NCBI RefSeq assembly: GCF_015461845.1
Contig: NZ_JACOPW010000003.1
Span: 620,001-684,000 of the forward strand
Length of the DNA stretch: 64,000 bases
DNA from: Pseudomonas mucoides
Lineage (GTDB): Bacteria; Pseudomonadota; Gammaproteobacteria; Pseudomonadales; Pseudomonadaceae
Reading direction: 5' to 3'
A program made the position numbers and the translations under genes. The notes below the pieces were generated by a model. That model saw only the letters and a list, made by a program, of their open reading frames with translations, searched no databases and had not been told where the DNA came from. Below are positions 16,742 through 24,198 of this stretch, piece by piece (position 1 is the first letter of the stretch; the number at the start of each line of letters is the position of its first letter).

Positions 16742-17577
16742 TTGTGCCTCCGGGCCAGCACGCTCTCGCCCAGCTCCCGGGCTTTTTGCAGTTCAGTGAG
16801 CAGTTCTGCAAACGGCGGAAAATGGTCATCGCGCTCCAGCAGCGTAGCAACAGGACCGAGGTAATCGAGGGTTCGTTGGTAAAGCGCCCAGACCGGATCG
16901 CTGACGGGATGGTCATGGGTGTCGATGACGTAATCGCCGTAATCGCTATGGCCGGCCAGGTGGAGCTGGCGAATCCTGTTCGCCGGCAAACCTTGAATGA
17001 AGGTCCACGGATCGAAGCCATGATTGCGTGAGCTGACATAGACATTGTTGACGTCCAGCAACAGCTCGCAATCGCTCAGCTGACTCAGGGCGCGAAGAAA
17101 TTCCCACTCGCTGAAATCATCGCCGGCACTGCGCACATAGCTGGAGACGTTCTCCAATACCAAGGGGCGCTGCAAAACGTCTTGCACCTGGCGCACTCGA
17201 CCTGCCACGTAATACAGGCTTTCTTCGGTGTACGGTAATGGCAACAAATCATGCAACTGATGGGCGTTGCCACGGCTCCAGCACAAGTGATCGGAAATCC
17301 ACGCCGGTTTGACGCGATCAGCCAGCCGTTTGAGCTGTTGCAGATAGCCCGGATCGAGAGCATGCGGCCCGCCAATGGACAGCGACACACCATGCATCAC
17401 CAGCGGATAACGCTCGGCGATGGCATCAAGGTAGTAGAGGGCTTTGCCGCCCTGCACCATGAAGTTTTCGGAGACAACTTCGAACCAGTCCACGGCCGGC
17501 GACTGATCAAGAATCTGTTGGTAGTAGGCACTGCGCAAACCCAGGCCATAACCCAGACAAGGAAGGGATGCAGACAT
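16732..17577 (-). CDS. bufB: Multinuclear iron oxidative enzyme BufB (DUF692/MNIO)
   Basis: This 281-residue TIM-barrel protein of the DUF692 family belongs to the MNIO enzymes, which bind two or three irons and oxidatively remodel cysteines in peptide precursors. Candidate metal ligands are visible in MHGVSLSIGG, SDHLCWSR, LENVSSY, LDVNNVYVSS, HLAGHSD and DTHDHPV. ATG at 17577 is chosen because GAGGAGT stands nine bases upstream and the next domain starts at once; the long upstream extension to 17958 only reads through the precursor gene in another frame. A strong terminator separates it from bufA. Confidence 0.9.
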   Translation of the reverse strand: MSASLPCLGYGLGLRSAYYQQILDQSPAVDWFEVVSENFMVQGGKALYYLDAIAERYPLVMHGVSLSIGGPHALDPGYLQQLKRLADRVKPAWISDHLCWSRGNAHQLHDLLPLPYTEESLYYVAGRVRQVQDVLQRPLVLENVSSYVRSAGDDFSEWEFLRALSQLSDCELLLDVNNVYVSSRNHGFDPWTFIQGLPANRIRQLHLAGHSDYGDYVIDTHDHPVSDPVWALYQRTLDYLGPVATLLERDDHFPPFAELLTELQKARELGESVLARRHKCA

Positions 17578-17592
17578 TTGCGGACTCCTCGC

Positions 17593-17629
17593 AAAAAAAG
17601 CCGCAGTGGCCATGGGTAGCCACTGCGGC
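17593..17629 (-). terminator. Intrinsic terminator/attenuator between bufA and bufB
   Basis: On the minus strand an 11-base-pair perfect stem, GCCGCAGTGGC/GCCACTGCGGC with an eight-base loop, is followed by seven T (17599-17593). It lies 17 bases past the bufA stop and only about 16 bases before the bufB start codon. Partial read-through would give much more precursor than enzyme transcript. Confidence 0.88.
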
Positions 17630-17645
17630 GCCAAGCGGCGGTCGG

Positions 17646-17900
17646 TTATTCGCCGACCTTGCCGCCCGCTTTCATGCATTCGGCCTGAGTCATCGCCTTG
17701 AAGCCGTGCCCTTTGCAGACGCCCTGACCCTTGCAGGCGTTTTCTGCGGTTTTGCAATCGTTCATGCCTTTGCAGGAAGTCACGCCGTAGCAGTGAACCT
17801 GAGCCGCGTCGGCGGCTTGGGCCTGCGTGGCAACACCGGCAAACAAGGTTGCAGCGGCGAAGGCGAGAGCGGCACCAGCGGTAGCGGATTTGAAGTTCAT
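17646..17900 (-). CDS. bufA1: Bufferin precursor peptide BufA (DUF2282)
   Basis: This 84-residue DUF2282 peptide starts with a Sec signal (about residues 1-29, ending TQAQA). The mature part of about 55 residues has six cysteines (positions 37, 43, 49, 56, 62, 75), the first four in HCYGVTSCKG, NDCKT and NACKG. Bufferins are exported copper-buffering peptides whose core cysteines are changed by the DUF692/DUF2063 pair, both encoded downstream. The periplasm is the expected site of action. AGGATAC lies just upstream of the ATG. The cysteine-rich core and operon partners make the call firm; which cysteines are modified cannot be read from sequence. Confidence 0.88.
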   Translation of the reverse strand: MNFKSATAGAALAFAAATLFAGVATQAQAADAAQVHCYGVTSCKGMNDCKTAENACKGQGVCKGHGFKAMTQAECMKAGGKVGE

Positions 17901-17963
17901 TTTTGTATCCTCGGTGATCGTCAGGGTTGTCGGCTGGAACGTTGTTCAGTCCCGACACAGCAC

Positions 17964-17991
17964 TAGAGAGCGCGGCCCCAACGGAGTTACA
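17964..17991 (-). promoter_or_regulatory. Possible ECF-sigma-type promoter of the buf operon
   Basis: On the minus strand TGTAAC (17991-17986) is followed after 16 bases by TCTCTA (17969-17964), about 63 bases before the bufA start. TGTAAC-type -35 elements are known for ECF sigma factors controlling DUF2282 operons. No sigma gene is nearby, so this is a weak call. Confidence 0.3.
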
Positions 17992-18018
17992 GAGGCATGC
18001 AAAAAAAATTCAGATCGT

Positions 18019-19929
18019 TCAACTCTCGTCTTTGAGCTTGAGCAAAGGCTCCTGAAAGCGCAGCAAACGCCCAGCGTTGCCCAGTACCAGCAACGTGCTC
18101 AAGTTATGCAGCAACGCCGCAATCATCGCGCCCGCCGCACCGAGCCAGCCAAACGCAGCGAAGGCCACAATCGCCAGGGTCCAGCCCAAACCGATGATCA
18201 CATTGACCTGTAAGGTCTGGCGACATTGGCGACTCAGACGCACACAGGTGCCGAGCCGACGCAGATCGCTGCCGATCAATACAATGTCAGCCGAGGCCAG
18301 CGCAATGTCCGCCCCACCCGCGCCCATGGCCACACCGACGACACCGGCCTTGAGCGCCAGGGAGTCGTTGATCCCGTCCCCGACCACCATCGGCCGAAAG
18401 CCGCTGCCGATTTCCTTGAGCACGCGATTAAGCTTGTCCTCCGGCAACGCCTGCGCCTCGACATCGCTGATGCCGACATCGCGGGCCAGCGTATGCGCGA
18501 CGCTCTGCCGATCCCCGGTGAGCAGCAACTGCCGACCCAGGCCCAGTTCTCGCAACTCATTCAGGGCAAATCGCGCCTCGGGTTTGACACTGTCGGCCAG
18601 TAACAGCCAGGCGAGAAATTCACCTTTAAGCGCCAGCCCGGCAATCGGACCGTCGTGCTCAGGAACCGCCGACGTGGCAATGCCCAATTGCGCGAACAAC
18701 TCCGGACGACCGAGGGCGGCCTCACCCTGTTCAGTCATCGCTACCACGCCCAATCCCTGGCGCTCATGGATGTCCGACAGCAACAGGAAATGCTCCTGCG
18801 TGACCAGCCCGGCGAGCGCACGACTGACCGGATGACTGCTGGCGGATCCGAGGCTGGCGGCCAGTTTCAGAACATGACTGCGGTCTTCCAGTGGACTGTC
18901 GATCGACTGCAAGCGTAGTGTGCCGAACGTCAGCGTACCCGTCTTATCGACCACCAGCGAAGTGAGGTCCGCCAGCTCTTCAAGGAACGCCGAACTGCGA
19001 ATCAGAATGCCGTGCCGCGCCGCCACCGCCACCCCGGCAATGGCCGTTGCCGGTGCCGACAACACCAGTGCACAGGGACACGCCGCAACCAGCACCGCGA
19101 GCATTGCCTGAGCGTCATTGGTGACAAACCACGTCACTGCCGCCAGCAGTAGAACCAACACCATGTAGCTGCCAGCGTAACGCTCCAACAAACGAGTAAT
19201 CGGCGGCTTGGAACGCTCGGCGCTTTGCATCAGCGCGATGACTTTACCCAGGGTCGACTCGTTGCCGGTGCGGGTCACTTCAATGCGCAGCAGCCCATCG
19301 AGGTTGATCGCACCGCCGAACACCGGCATGCCCACGGCGGCTTCCATCGGCACCGATTCCCCGGTAATCGAAGCGGTATCGAGGCTCGCCTGACCGGACA
19401 ACACCCGACCGTCCGCCGGTACGCGATCACCGGCCCGCACCTCGACCAGATCGCCGGCCTTGAGGGTGCTGTTGTCGACTTCGAGGATCGAACCATCCAA
19501 CTGCACCTTGCGCGCATGGCTGCGGGTCAGTTTGCCAAGCGCATGAATCGCCTCCTGAGAACCGATCACGCTACGCTCTTCCAGCACGTGGCCGAAGATC
19601 ATGATGATCGGCAACAACGCGGCGGTCAGTAGATCACCCGTGGCCCAGGCACCCAGCATGGCGAGTGCGATCAACTGGTCGGTGATCCCGTGCAAGCTTG
19701 GGTAACGCAGGCTGTACCACGCCGAACGCATGACCGGCACGGCCACCAACAGCGAAGCAAAGCCAAGCAGCAATTGACTGACGCCGGTCTGTTCCGGTGA
19801 CAGCCAGCGCCAGATCAGACCGAGCCCGAGCAAGCCCAGTGCGAGCATGGCCAGCGTCAGTTGGCGAGCGGCGCTGCGTTGTTCGGCCGAGGACAACATG
19901 CTCGGTGCGGCGGCGGATTGCGCGGTCAT
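18019..19929 (-). CDS. hmtA: P1B-type metal-transporting ATPase HmtA
   Basis: This 636-residue heavy-metal P-type ATPase lacks an N-terminal HMA domain. It shows TGES at residues 189-192, the membrane metal motif CPC at 284-286 (AACPCALVLSAP), the phosphorylated DKTGT at 328-332 and the hinge motif GDGIND near 523. P. aeruginosa HmtA (PA2435 as I recall) imports zinc and copper and sits behind the same SPFH genes. Its start overlaps the preceding SPFH stop by four bases, and a Zur-like palindrome heads the operon, so uptake under zinc shortage fits better than efflux. Transport direction is inferred from homology and context. Confidence 0.85.
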   Translation of the reverse strand: MTAQSAAAPSMLSSAEQRSAARQLTLAMLALGLLGLGLIWRWLSPEQTGVSQLLLGFASLLVAVPVMRSAWYSLRYPSLHGITDQLIALAMLGAWATGDLLTAALLPIIMIFGHVLEERSVIGSQEAIHALGKLTRSHARKVQLDGSILEVDNSTLKAGDLVEVRAGDRVPADGRVLSGQASLDTASITGESVPMEAAVGMPVFGGAINLDGLLRIEVTRTGNESTLGKVIALMQSAERSKPPITRLLERYAGSYMVLVLLLAAVTWFVTNDAQAMLAVLVAACPCALVLSAPATAIAGVAVAARHGILIRSSAFLEELADLTSLVVDKTGTLTFGTLRLQSIDSPLEDRSHVLKLAASLGSASSHPVSRALAGLVTQEHFLLLSDIHERQGLGVVAMTEQGEAALGRPELFAQLGIATSAVPEHDGPIAGLALKGEFLAWLLLADSVKPEARFALNELRELGLGRQLLLTGDRQSVAHTLARDVGISDVEAQALPEDKLNRVLKEIGSGFRPMVVGDGINDSLALKAGVVGVAMGAGGADIALASADIVLIGSDLRRLGTCVRLSRQCRQTLQVNVIIGLGWTLAIVAFAAFGWLGAAGAMIAALLHNLSTLLVLGNAGRLLRFQEPLLKLKDES

Positions 19930-20984
19930 TGTGCAGCTCCCTGAATGATCAGGCGGGAATCGTCTTTCGGATCAACCGTGGTCACGGAACCGGCCTGACC
20001 AAGAATTTTCGGCATCCGTTCGCGGTAAATACGCAGCAGCATTTGCGGGTCGGTGCCCTGCTGTTGAGCCGTGGCCAGACTCAGGACGGTGGCGGTGTCG
20101 GCAGACGCTTTTGCCAGTCGTTCGCTGGCTTGGGCATGGGCCACTTGCAACGTTCGATCCGCTTGTTCGTTAGCGGCCTGAGTTGCCTTCTCGGCTTCGG
20201 TACGTGCGTTCGCCACGGCTTTGTCGGCTTGTTGACTCGCGGTCAGTACCGCGTTGAAGGCGTTAACCGCAGGGCCGGGCAAACTCGATTGCACGTCGAC
20301 TCGGGCGACTTCGATGCCCAAGCCCTGCCCTGTTGCCCTCAGTTCGGCCAACCGCTGATTGATGCCCTGCACCAGATCACCGCGCAGACGTTCACGGCGT
20401 TCGGCAGCCTGATTGTCGGCGCCGATCAGCTCCGGACGCGCCACCAAAATGGTGTCCAGATCTCGCGCGGCGGTCAGGGCCACGGCACTGCGGGTGACCA
20501 ACCGATCCAGCGCGGGCAGCACATGTTCACCTTGCAGCACGAACGCATAGGGCTCGGTGACTTTGTAGAACACCCGCACATCGAGTTGCACCACGCCGGC
20601 ATCACCCGTCAGCAAATAGCCGGACCCGGCGAGTGCATCACTGAGCGGTGTGGCGAACGTGGCCACGCGATCAGCCTGCAAGGCGACATCACTGCGCAAC
20701 AGGTTTTCCACCCGGCGTTCTATGACCCGATCAGCGGCGGGCAGTAAAACCACCTGCTCAAACGGTCGCGGCCACGCCAGTAATAAACCGGCATTCTGAA
20801 TGCGATCCAGCGCCCCGAAATGCAGAACCACTGCGCGATTCTGTGGATCAATCTGCCGCACATTGGAGAACGCCCAAGCCAATGCAGCCAGAACCGTTAC
20901 GGCATACAGCGCCAGAAAAGCCAGGCGTCCGGCCTGAATCCAGGGACTGCTTAACTCATGTGTTCCACGTGGAACTAAACTCAT
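19926..20984 (-). CDS. SPFH/HflK-HflC-type membrane protein (third of trio)
   Basis: The 352-residue protein has one N-terminal membrane segment (about residues 17-40), an SPFH (band 7/prohibitin) domain, and a C-terminal coiled coil rich in Ala, Glu and Gln (NARTEAEKATQAANEQADRT). Such proteins form large ring or cage assemblies in the membrane and often restrain proteases or group other membrane proteins. It overlaps its neighbours by four bases on both sides, directly before hmtA. A parS-like palindrome lies in its first codons (20961-20976). The role beside a metal ATPase is not established. Confidence 0.82.
   Translation of the reverse strand: MSLVPRGTHELSSPWIQAGRLAFLALYAVTVLAALAWAFSNVRQIDPQNRAVVLHFGALDRIQNAGLLLAWPRPFEQVVLLPAADRVIERRVENLLRSDVALQADRVATFATPLSDALAGSGYLLTGDAGVVQLDVRVFYKVTEPYAFVLQGEHVLPALDRLVTRSAVALTAARDLDTILVARPELIGADNQAAERRERLRGDLVQGINQRLAELRATGQGLGIEVARVDVQSSLPGPAVNAFNAVLTASQQADKAVANARTEAEKATQAANEQADRTLQVAHAQASERLAKASADTATVLSLATAQQQGTDPQMLLRIYRERMPKILGQAGSVTTVDPKDDSRLIIQGAAQ
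20961..20976. other. parS-like ParB-binding palindrome at the start of an SPFH gene
   Basis: TGTTCCACGTGGAACT carries the same 14-base perfect palindrome GTTCCACGTGGAAC (20962-20975) as the folE2 site, 14.1 kb away. It lies within codons 4-9 of the SPFH gene at 19926-20984, and the two sites share at least 19 bases. Confidence 0.8.
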
Positions 20985-22027
20985 GGCTGCGACCCGGACT
21001 TGTTTTCGAGGGTCTGCGGGCCGTCAACCAACACCCGGAACGGCGCGGCATCGGTGCGCAATATCAGTTTGGTGCCCGGCGAAACGATGGTGCCCAAGGT
21101 GTCGAGGGAGCGCAGCAAGTTGTAGAGCTGCGGAGATCCGGCGTACGCACGGCCGTAAATCTGTGCTGCTTCGACCCGCGATTGAGCTTCGATGTCAGCC
21201 GCCTTTACCGTTGCATCGGCCTGCACAATTCGCGCATCCCGCTCGGCAGCGGACCGGATTTGCGCAGCTTCACGCTTGCCGATTGCGGTGCGTTCGGTCG
21301 CAATTGTTTCACGCTCGGCGCGCATGCGATCAACCGTGGCAGTGAGCGTTACCGACGGCAGGGTCAAACGTTCGATGCCGACTTGCAGCACGCGCACGCC
21401 ATAAGTGGTGAGCAATTGCTGATCGATCTGCTGCCGCAGTTGCGCCTCAAAGTCGGCAATGTGCACTTGATTCGCATCGGTATTAACCAGGTTTGCCAAA
21501 TCAAAACTGCTGGCCGTGGTTTCCAGCGCGGAGCCGACAAACGTGCGGATCTGCCGTGCCGCTTCATCCGGCTGGTTTTGCACGGCGCGCATGAAGCGTT
21601 GCACGTTGTCCGGATCGCCCTGCACCTGCCACGCCACGTAGGCCTGAACGATGATGCGCAAACCGTCGCGGGTGCCGACATCCTGCAAACCACTGGAAGT
21701 GGTCCGTAGCCGCAAGTCGACAGGAATGGCCGCTTCAAACGGTGCCGGCCAGCGCCAGCCAAGACCCGGCTCCAGCAATACTCGCGATGGATTGCCGAAG
21801 CGCGTGATCACGGTGGCCTCCCCCGAGCGCACCTGGACCAGGCTGGCGGCAGCGATGGCAAACGCCACGAGCAACGCCGCCCAGCCCATGCGCCGCCATG
21901 GGAACGGGCCGGCTTCTTGTGGATCGCCGTGGTGGTGATGGTGGTGCCCGTGGTGATGCCCATGTCCGCCATGGCCGTGATCGTGGCCGGCGTGGTCATC
22001 GTGATCGTGTGTGTGCGACTGGCTCAA
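20981..22027 (-). CDS. SPFH/HflC-like protein with histidine-rich cytoplasmic head
   Basis: This 348-residue protein opens with a histidine-rich head: 17 histidines in the first 33 residues, ending in six in a row. A transmembrane segment (about residues 48-66) and an SPFH domain with a C-terminal charged helix follow. The head resembles those of zinc transporters and metallochaperones and may gather or sense zinc next to the HmtA ATPase encoded in the same operon. Four-base overlaps on both sides indicate coupled translation. HflC homology covers the SPFH part; the metal role of the head is inference from composition. Confidence 0.83.
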   Translation of the reverse strand: MSQSHTHDHDDHAGHDHGHGGHGHHHGHHHHHHGDPQEAGPFPWRRMGWAALLVAFAIAAASLVQVRSGEATVITRFGNPSRVLLEPGLGWRWPAPFEAAIPVDLRLRTTSSGLQDVGTRDGLRIIVQAYVAWQVQGDPDNVQRFMRAVQNQPDEAARQIRTFVGSALETTASSFDLANLVNTDANQVHIADFEAQLRQQIDQQLLTTYGVRVLQVGIERLTLPSVTLTATVDRMRAERETIATERTAIGKREAAQIRSAAERDARIVQADATVKAADIEAQSRVEAAQIYGRAYAGSPQLYNLLRSLDTLGTIVSPGTKLILRTDAAPFRVLVDGPQTLENKSGSQP

Positions 22028-23982
22028 TGGGTAGCTCCTGGCTGGGCGCTCGTACGCGGCGACGCAGGATCAGCCGGCAGCGTGAATGTACGGAGGTCGA
22101 TGGTCGGCGCATTACTGCTGCCACCCAGACGATGATCAAGAATCAGCAGCTTGGCGTTGGCCAGGCCCTGGCTCAGTTGGCTGAGGTATTGTTCGAGCAC
22201 AAAGGCTTGGCCGGCGCTGGCGTAAGCTTTCCGTTCGGCGTTGAATTTCAGGTCTGCCGCCTGGGCCGTGGCGTTGATTTCATGCGCGCTGGCGGTCGCT
22301 TGGTCGCGGGCAATGCTGGCCTGCAGTTGCGCCTGGTTGGTCGCCTCCGCAGCCGCACCGCGTTCCCGCGAGATCAAGGCTTGCGCGCCAATCTGCGCAG
22401 CCTGCACACCGTGATAGGCATTGGCGGCGCCGGCCGGTGGGTGAATCGCCTCGACCACGGTGGCGAGAATTTCCACACCGCTATTGAGTTTCCGCAAGTC
22501 AGCCTGCACTGCCCGGCCGATCTCTTCAGCGAGCCCTACCCTGTCCTCGCCGAGCAAACCGTCGAGGGTTCGCGAGGCGAAGTCATGCACCAGAATCCGG
22601 CTGGCGGTACTGCGAATCAGCGTTGGCACGTCCGCGCTGTTGTAGGTGGCCGCCAGCGCCGCTTGATCGGTCAGGCCGATGCGATAGACAAAACGCACGT
22701 CCATGTTGACGATCTGGAAGCTCTGTTTGTCGGCGCGACTGCTGGCGATGACCTGGGATTTATCGTTCACGTGGCTGGCGTCCCATAGCCGATTGGCAAT
22801 CGCCGGCGCCGGGCCTTCGGCAGGCTCGGGCACGACCGGTGTCGACGCTTCGCCAACACTGGTAGCCAACTCGTGAACTACGCCATTTTCAATACTCAGC
22901 ACGCGCCCCAACGGCCACGGCAAACCAGCGTGCAAGCCAGGTCCAAACACCTCCACCGGTTTGCCGAAACGCTCGTAGATGCCCCGCCCTTGCAACGGTA
23001 TTTCGTGAATACCGGTAAGTGACCAGCCGACAAAGGCAATCACCGCCAGCACCGGCAAAAACGCCCGGCGCATGTAAGTGAAGGCCCAGATCTGCCGCAA
23101 GTCGATGCCAAAACGGTTGTGCAGTTCGTGTTGCAACGCAAGCAGCGGTTGCGGCGGCCAGCGCAGCATGTCGGCGACAAAACTGCGCGCCAGCAACGTC
23201 GGTTCCAGTTGTTCACGCTTCGGGCTGAACAGCGACAACACCGCACGTAGCAGCAACTCGACCGCGACCAGCCCCGGCAGCAAACCGATCAGCACCGCCA
23301 ATCGCACCGGCCAGACCGAGGTTTCACTGGCGAACAACAGACACAACGCGCCGATCACCAGGCAAATGATTGCCACCCGCGTTAATTGCGCCAACGGCCC
23401 GGCTTCGGGCCATTGAGCGATGTTTTCCTGGGCCAGTTGCCGCTCGACCACCAGCAGACCAAACGCCAGCAGCAATGCCAGCGCCGCGCCGACGCTGGCC
23501 GACAACCCCAGCGCGGCGGGCGGTAATGCGAGGTTCCAGAACTGACTGATGCTGAACAACGTCAACAGCGCCCAACCGCCGAGCCAGAGCGTTGGCGCGC
23601 CGATCTGGCCAAGCATTCTCATCGAGCCCTGACTGAGTCGCTCCAGCAGCCGCTCATACCACCCTTGCGGTGCAACGGCTTCTTCGACCACGACCACGGA
23701 CAGCGGCGGGTCCATCGCCTGCGTTCGCCACCGGGTCACCCACCAGGCGGATTGCAGACCGGCGACCAGCACCAGTAAAGCGGCGCTCTGACTCACCAAC
23801 AACGCGCCCCACAATGACTGCGGCGCAAACAACCCGACAAACAACGCCAGCACCAGCCCGGCCGCTGCCAAAGCACTCAGGCCAATGGCGAACTGGCGCA
23901 ATCGCCGCCCCTGAAAGAGCGCCTGCTGAAAGCGCGGCAGCCCTGCTACCTGCGCGCCATCGACTTCGAGATCGACTTGCAT
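22024..23982 (-). CDS. Large polytopic SPFH protein, first gene of the hmtA operon
   Basis: The protein of about 652 residues joins a membrane domain of roughly six to eight hydrophobic segments (residues 30-330) to a C-terminal SPFH/HflK-like domain (about 345-640, GRGIYERFGKPVEVFGPGLH onward). HflK itself has one membrane segment, so this is an enlarged relative. The longest frame begins at 24012, but that ATG is only four bases from the Zur-like palindrome at 24017-24037 and has no room for a ribosome-binding site. The in-frame ATG at 23982 has GGGGTGG just upstream and is preferred. The next gene starts in an ATGA overlap. Confidence 0.8.
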   Translation of the reverse strand: MQVDLEVDGAQVAGLPRFQQALFQGRRLRQFAIGLSALAAAGLVLALFVGLFAPQSLWGALLVSQSAALLVLVAGLQSAWWVTRWRTQAMDPPLSVVVVEEAVAPQGWYERLLERLSQGSMRMLGQIGAPTLWLGGWALLTLFSISQFWNLALPPAALGLSASVGAALALLLAFGLLVVERQLAQENIAQWPEAGPLAQLTRVAIICLVIGALCLLFASETSVWPVRLAVLIGLLPGLVAVELLLRAVLSLFSPKREQLEPTLLARSFVADMLRWPPQPLLALQHELHNRFGIDLRQIWAFTYMRRAFLPVLAVIAFVGWSLTGIHEIPLQGRGIYERFGKPVEVFGPGLHAGLPWPLGRVLSIENGVVHELATSVGEASTPVVPEPAEGPAPAIANRLWDASHVNDKSQVIASSRADKQSFQIVNMDVRFVYRIGLTDQAALAATYNSADVPTLIRSTASRILVHDFASRTLDGLLGEDRVGLAEEIGRAVQADLRKLNSGVEILATVVEAIHPPAGAANAYHGVQAAQIGAQALISRERGAAAEATNQAQLQASIARDQATASAHEINATAQAADLKFNAERKAYASAGQAFVLEQYLSQLSQGLANAKLLILDHRLGGSSNAPTIDLRTFTLPADPASPRTSAQPGATH

Positions 23983-24016
23983 ACCACCCCAGTGCTTATT
24001 CAATGCGGACATCGCG

Positions 24017-24037
24017 TTTCGTTACGATATAACGAAA
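24017..24037. promoter_or_regulatory. Zur-like operator of the SPFH-hmtA operon
   Basis: TTTCGTTA CGATA TAACGAAA forms a perfect inverted repeat with eight-base arms. Its inner part, GTTACGATATAAC, matches the Zur core GTTATANTATAAC with two differences. It lies 35 bases before the preferred start of the first SPFH gene, on the promoter side of the operon. Confidence 0.65.
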
Positions 24038-24198
24038 ACGGTGAAATTTTTGTACTAAATCCTGTTATCTAAAGGCGCGGAACCTGTCGCTAGGCTGAAG
24101 CCTTGACCGAAACTGCGATAAACGCTCATATTACGCTCGTAATTTTTATCAACTACTACGGTTAACCAGCCCGATCCCTTCACTTCAGGAGTACATCC

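Noticed and set aside
17578..17958. N-terminal extension of the DUF692 ORF (127 residues)
   Set aside because: It runs through the bufA gene and the terminator in another frame and is Arg-rich; the family start and ribosome-binding site are at 17577.
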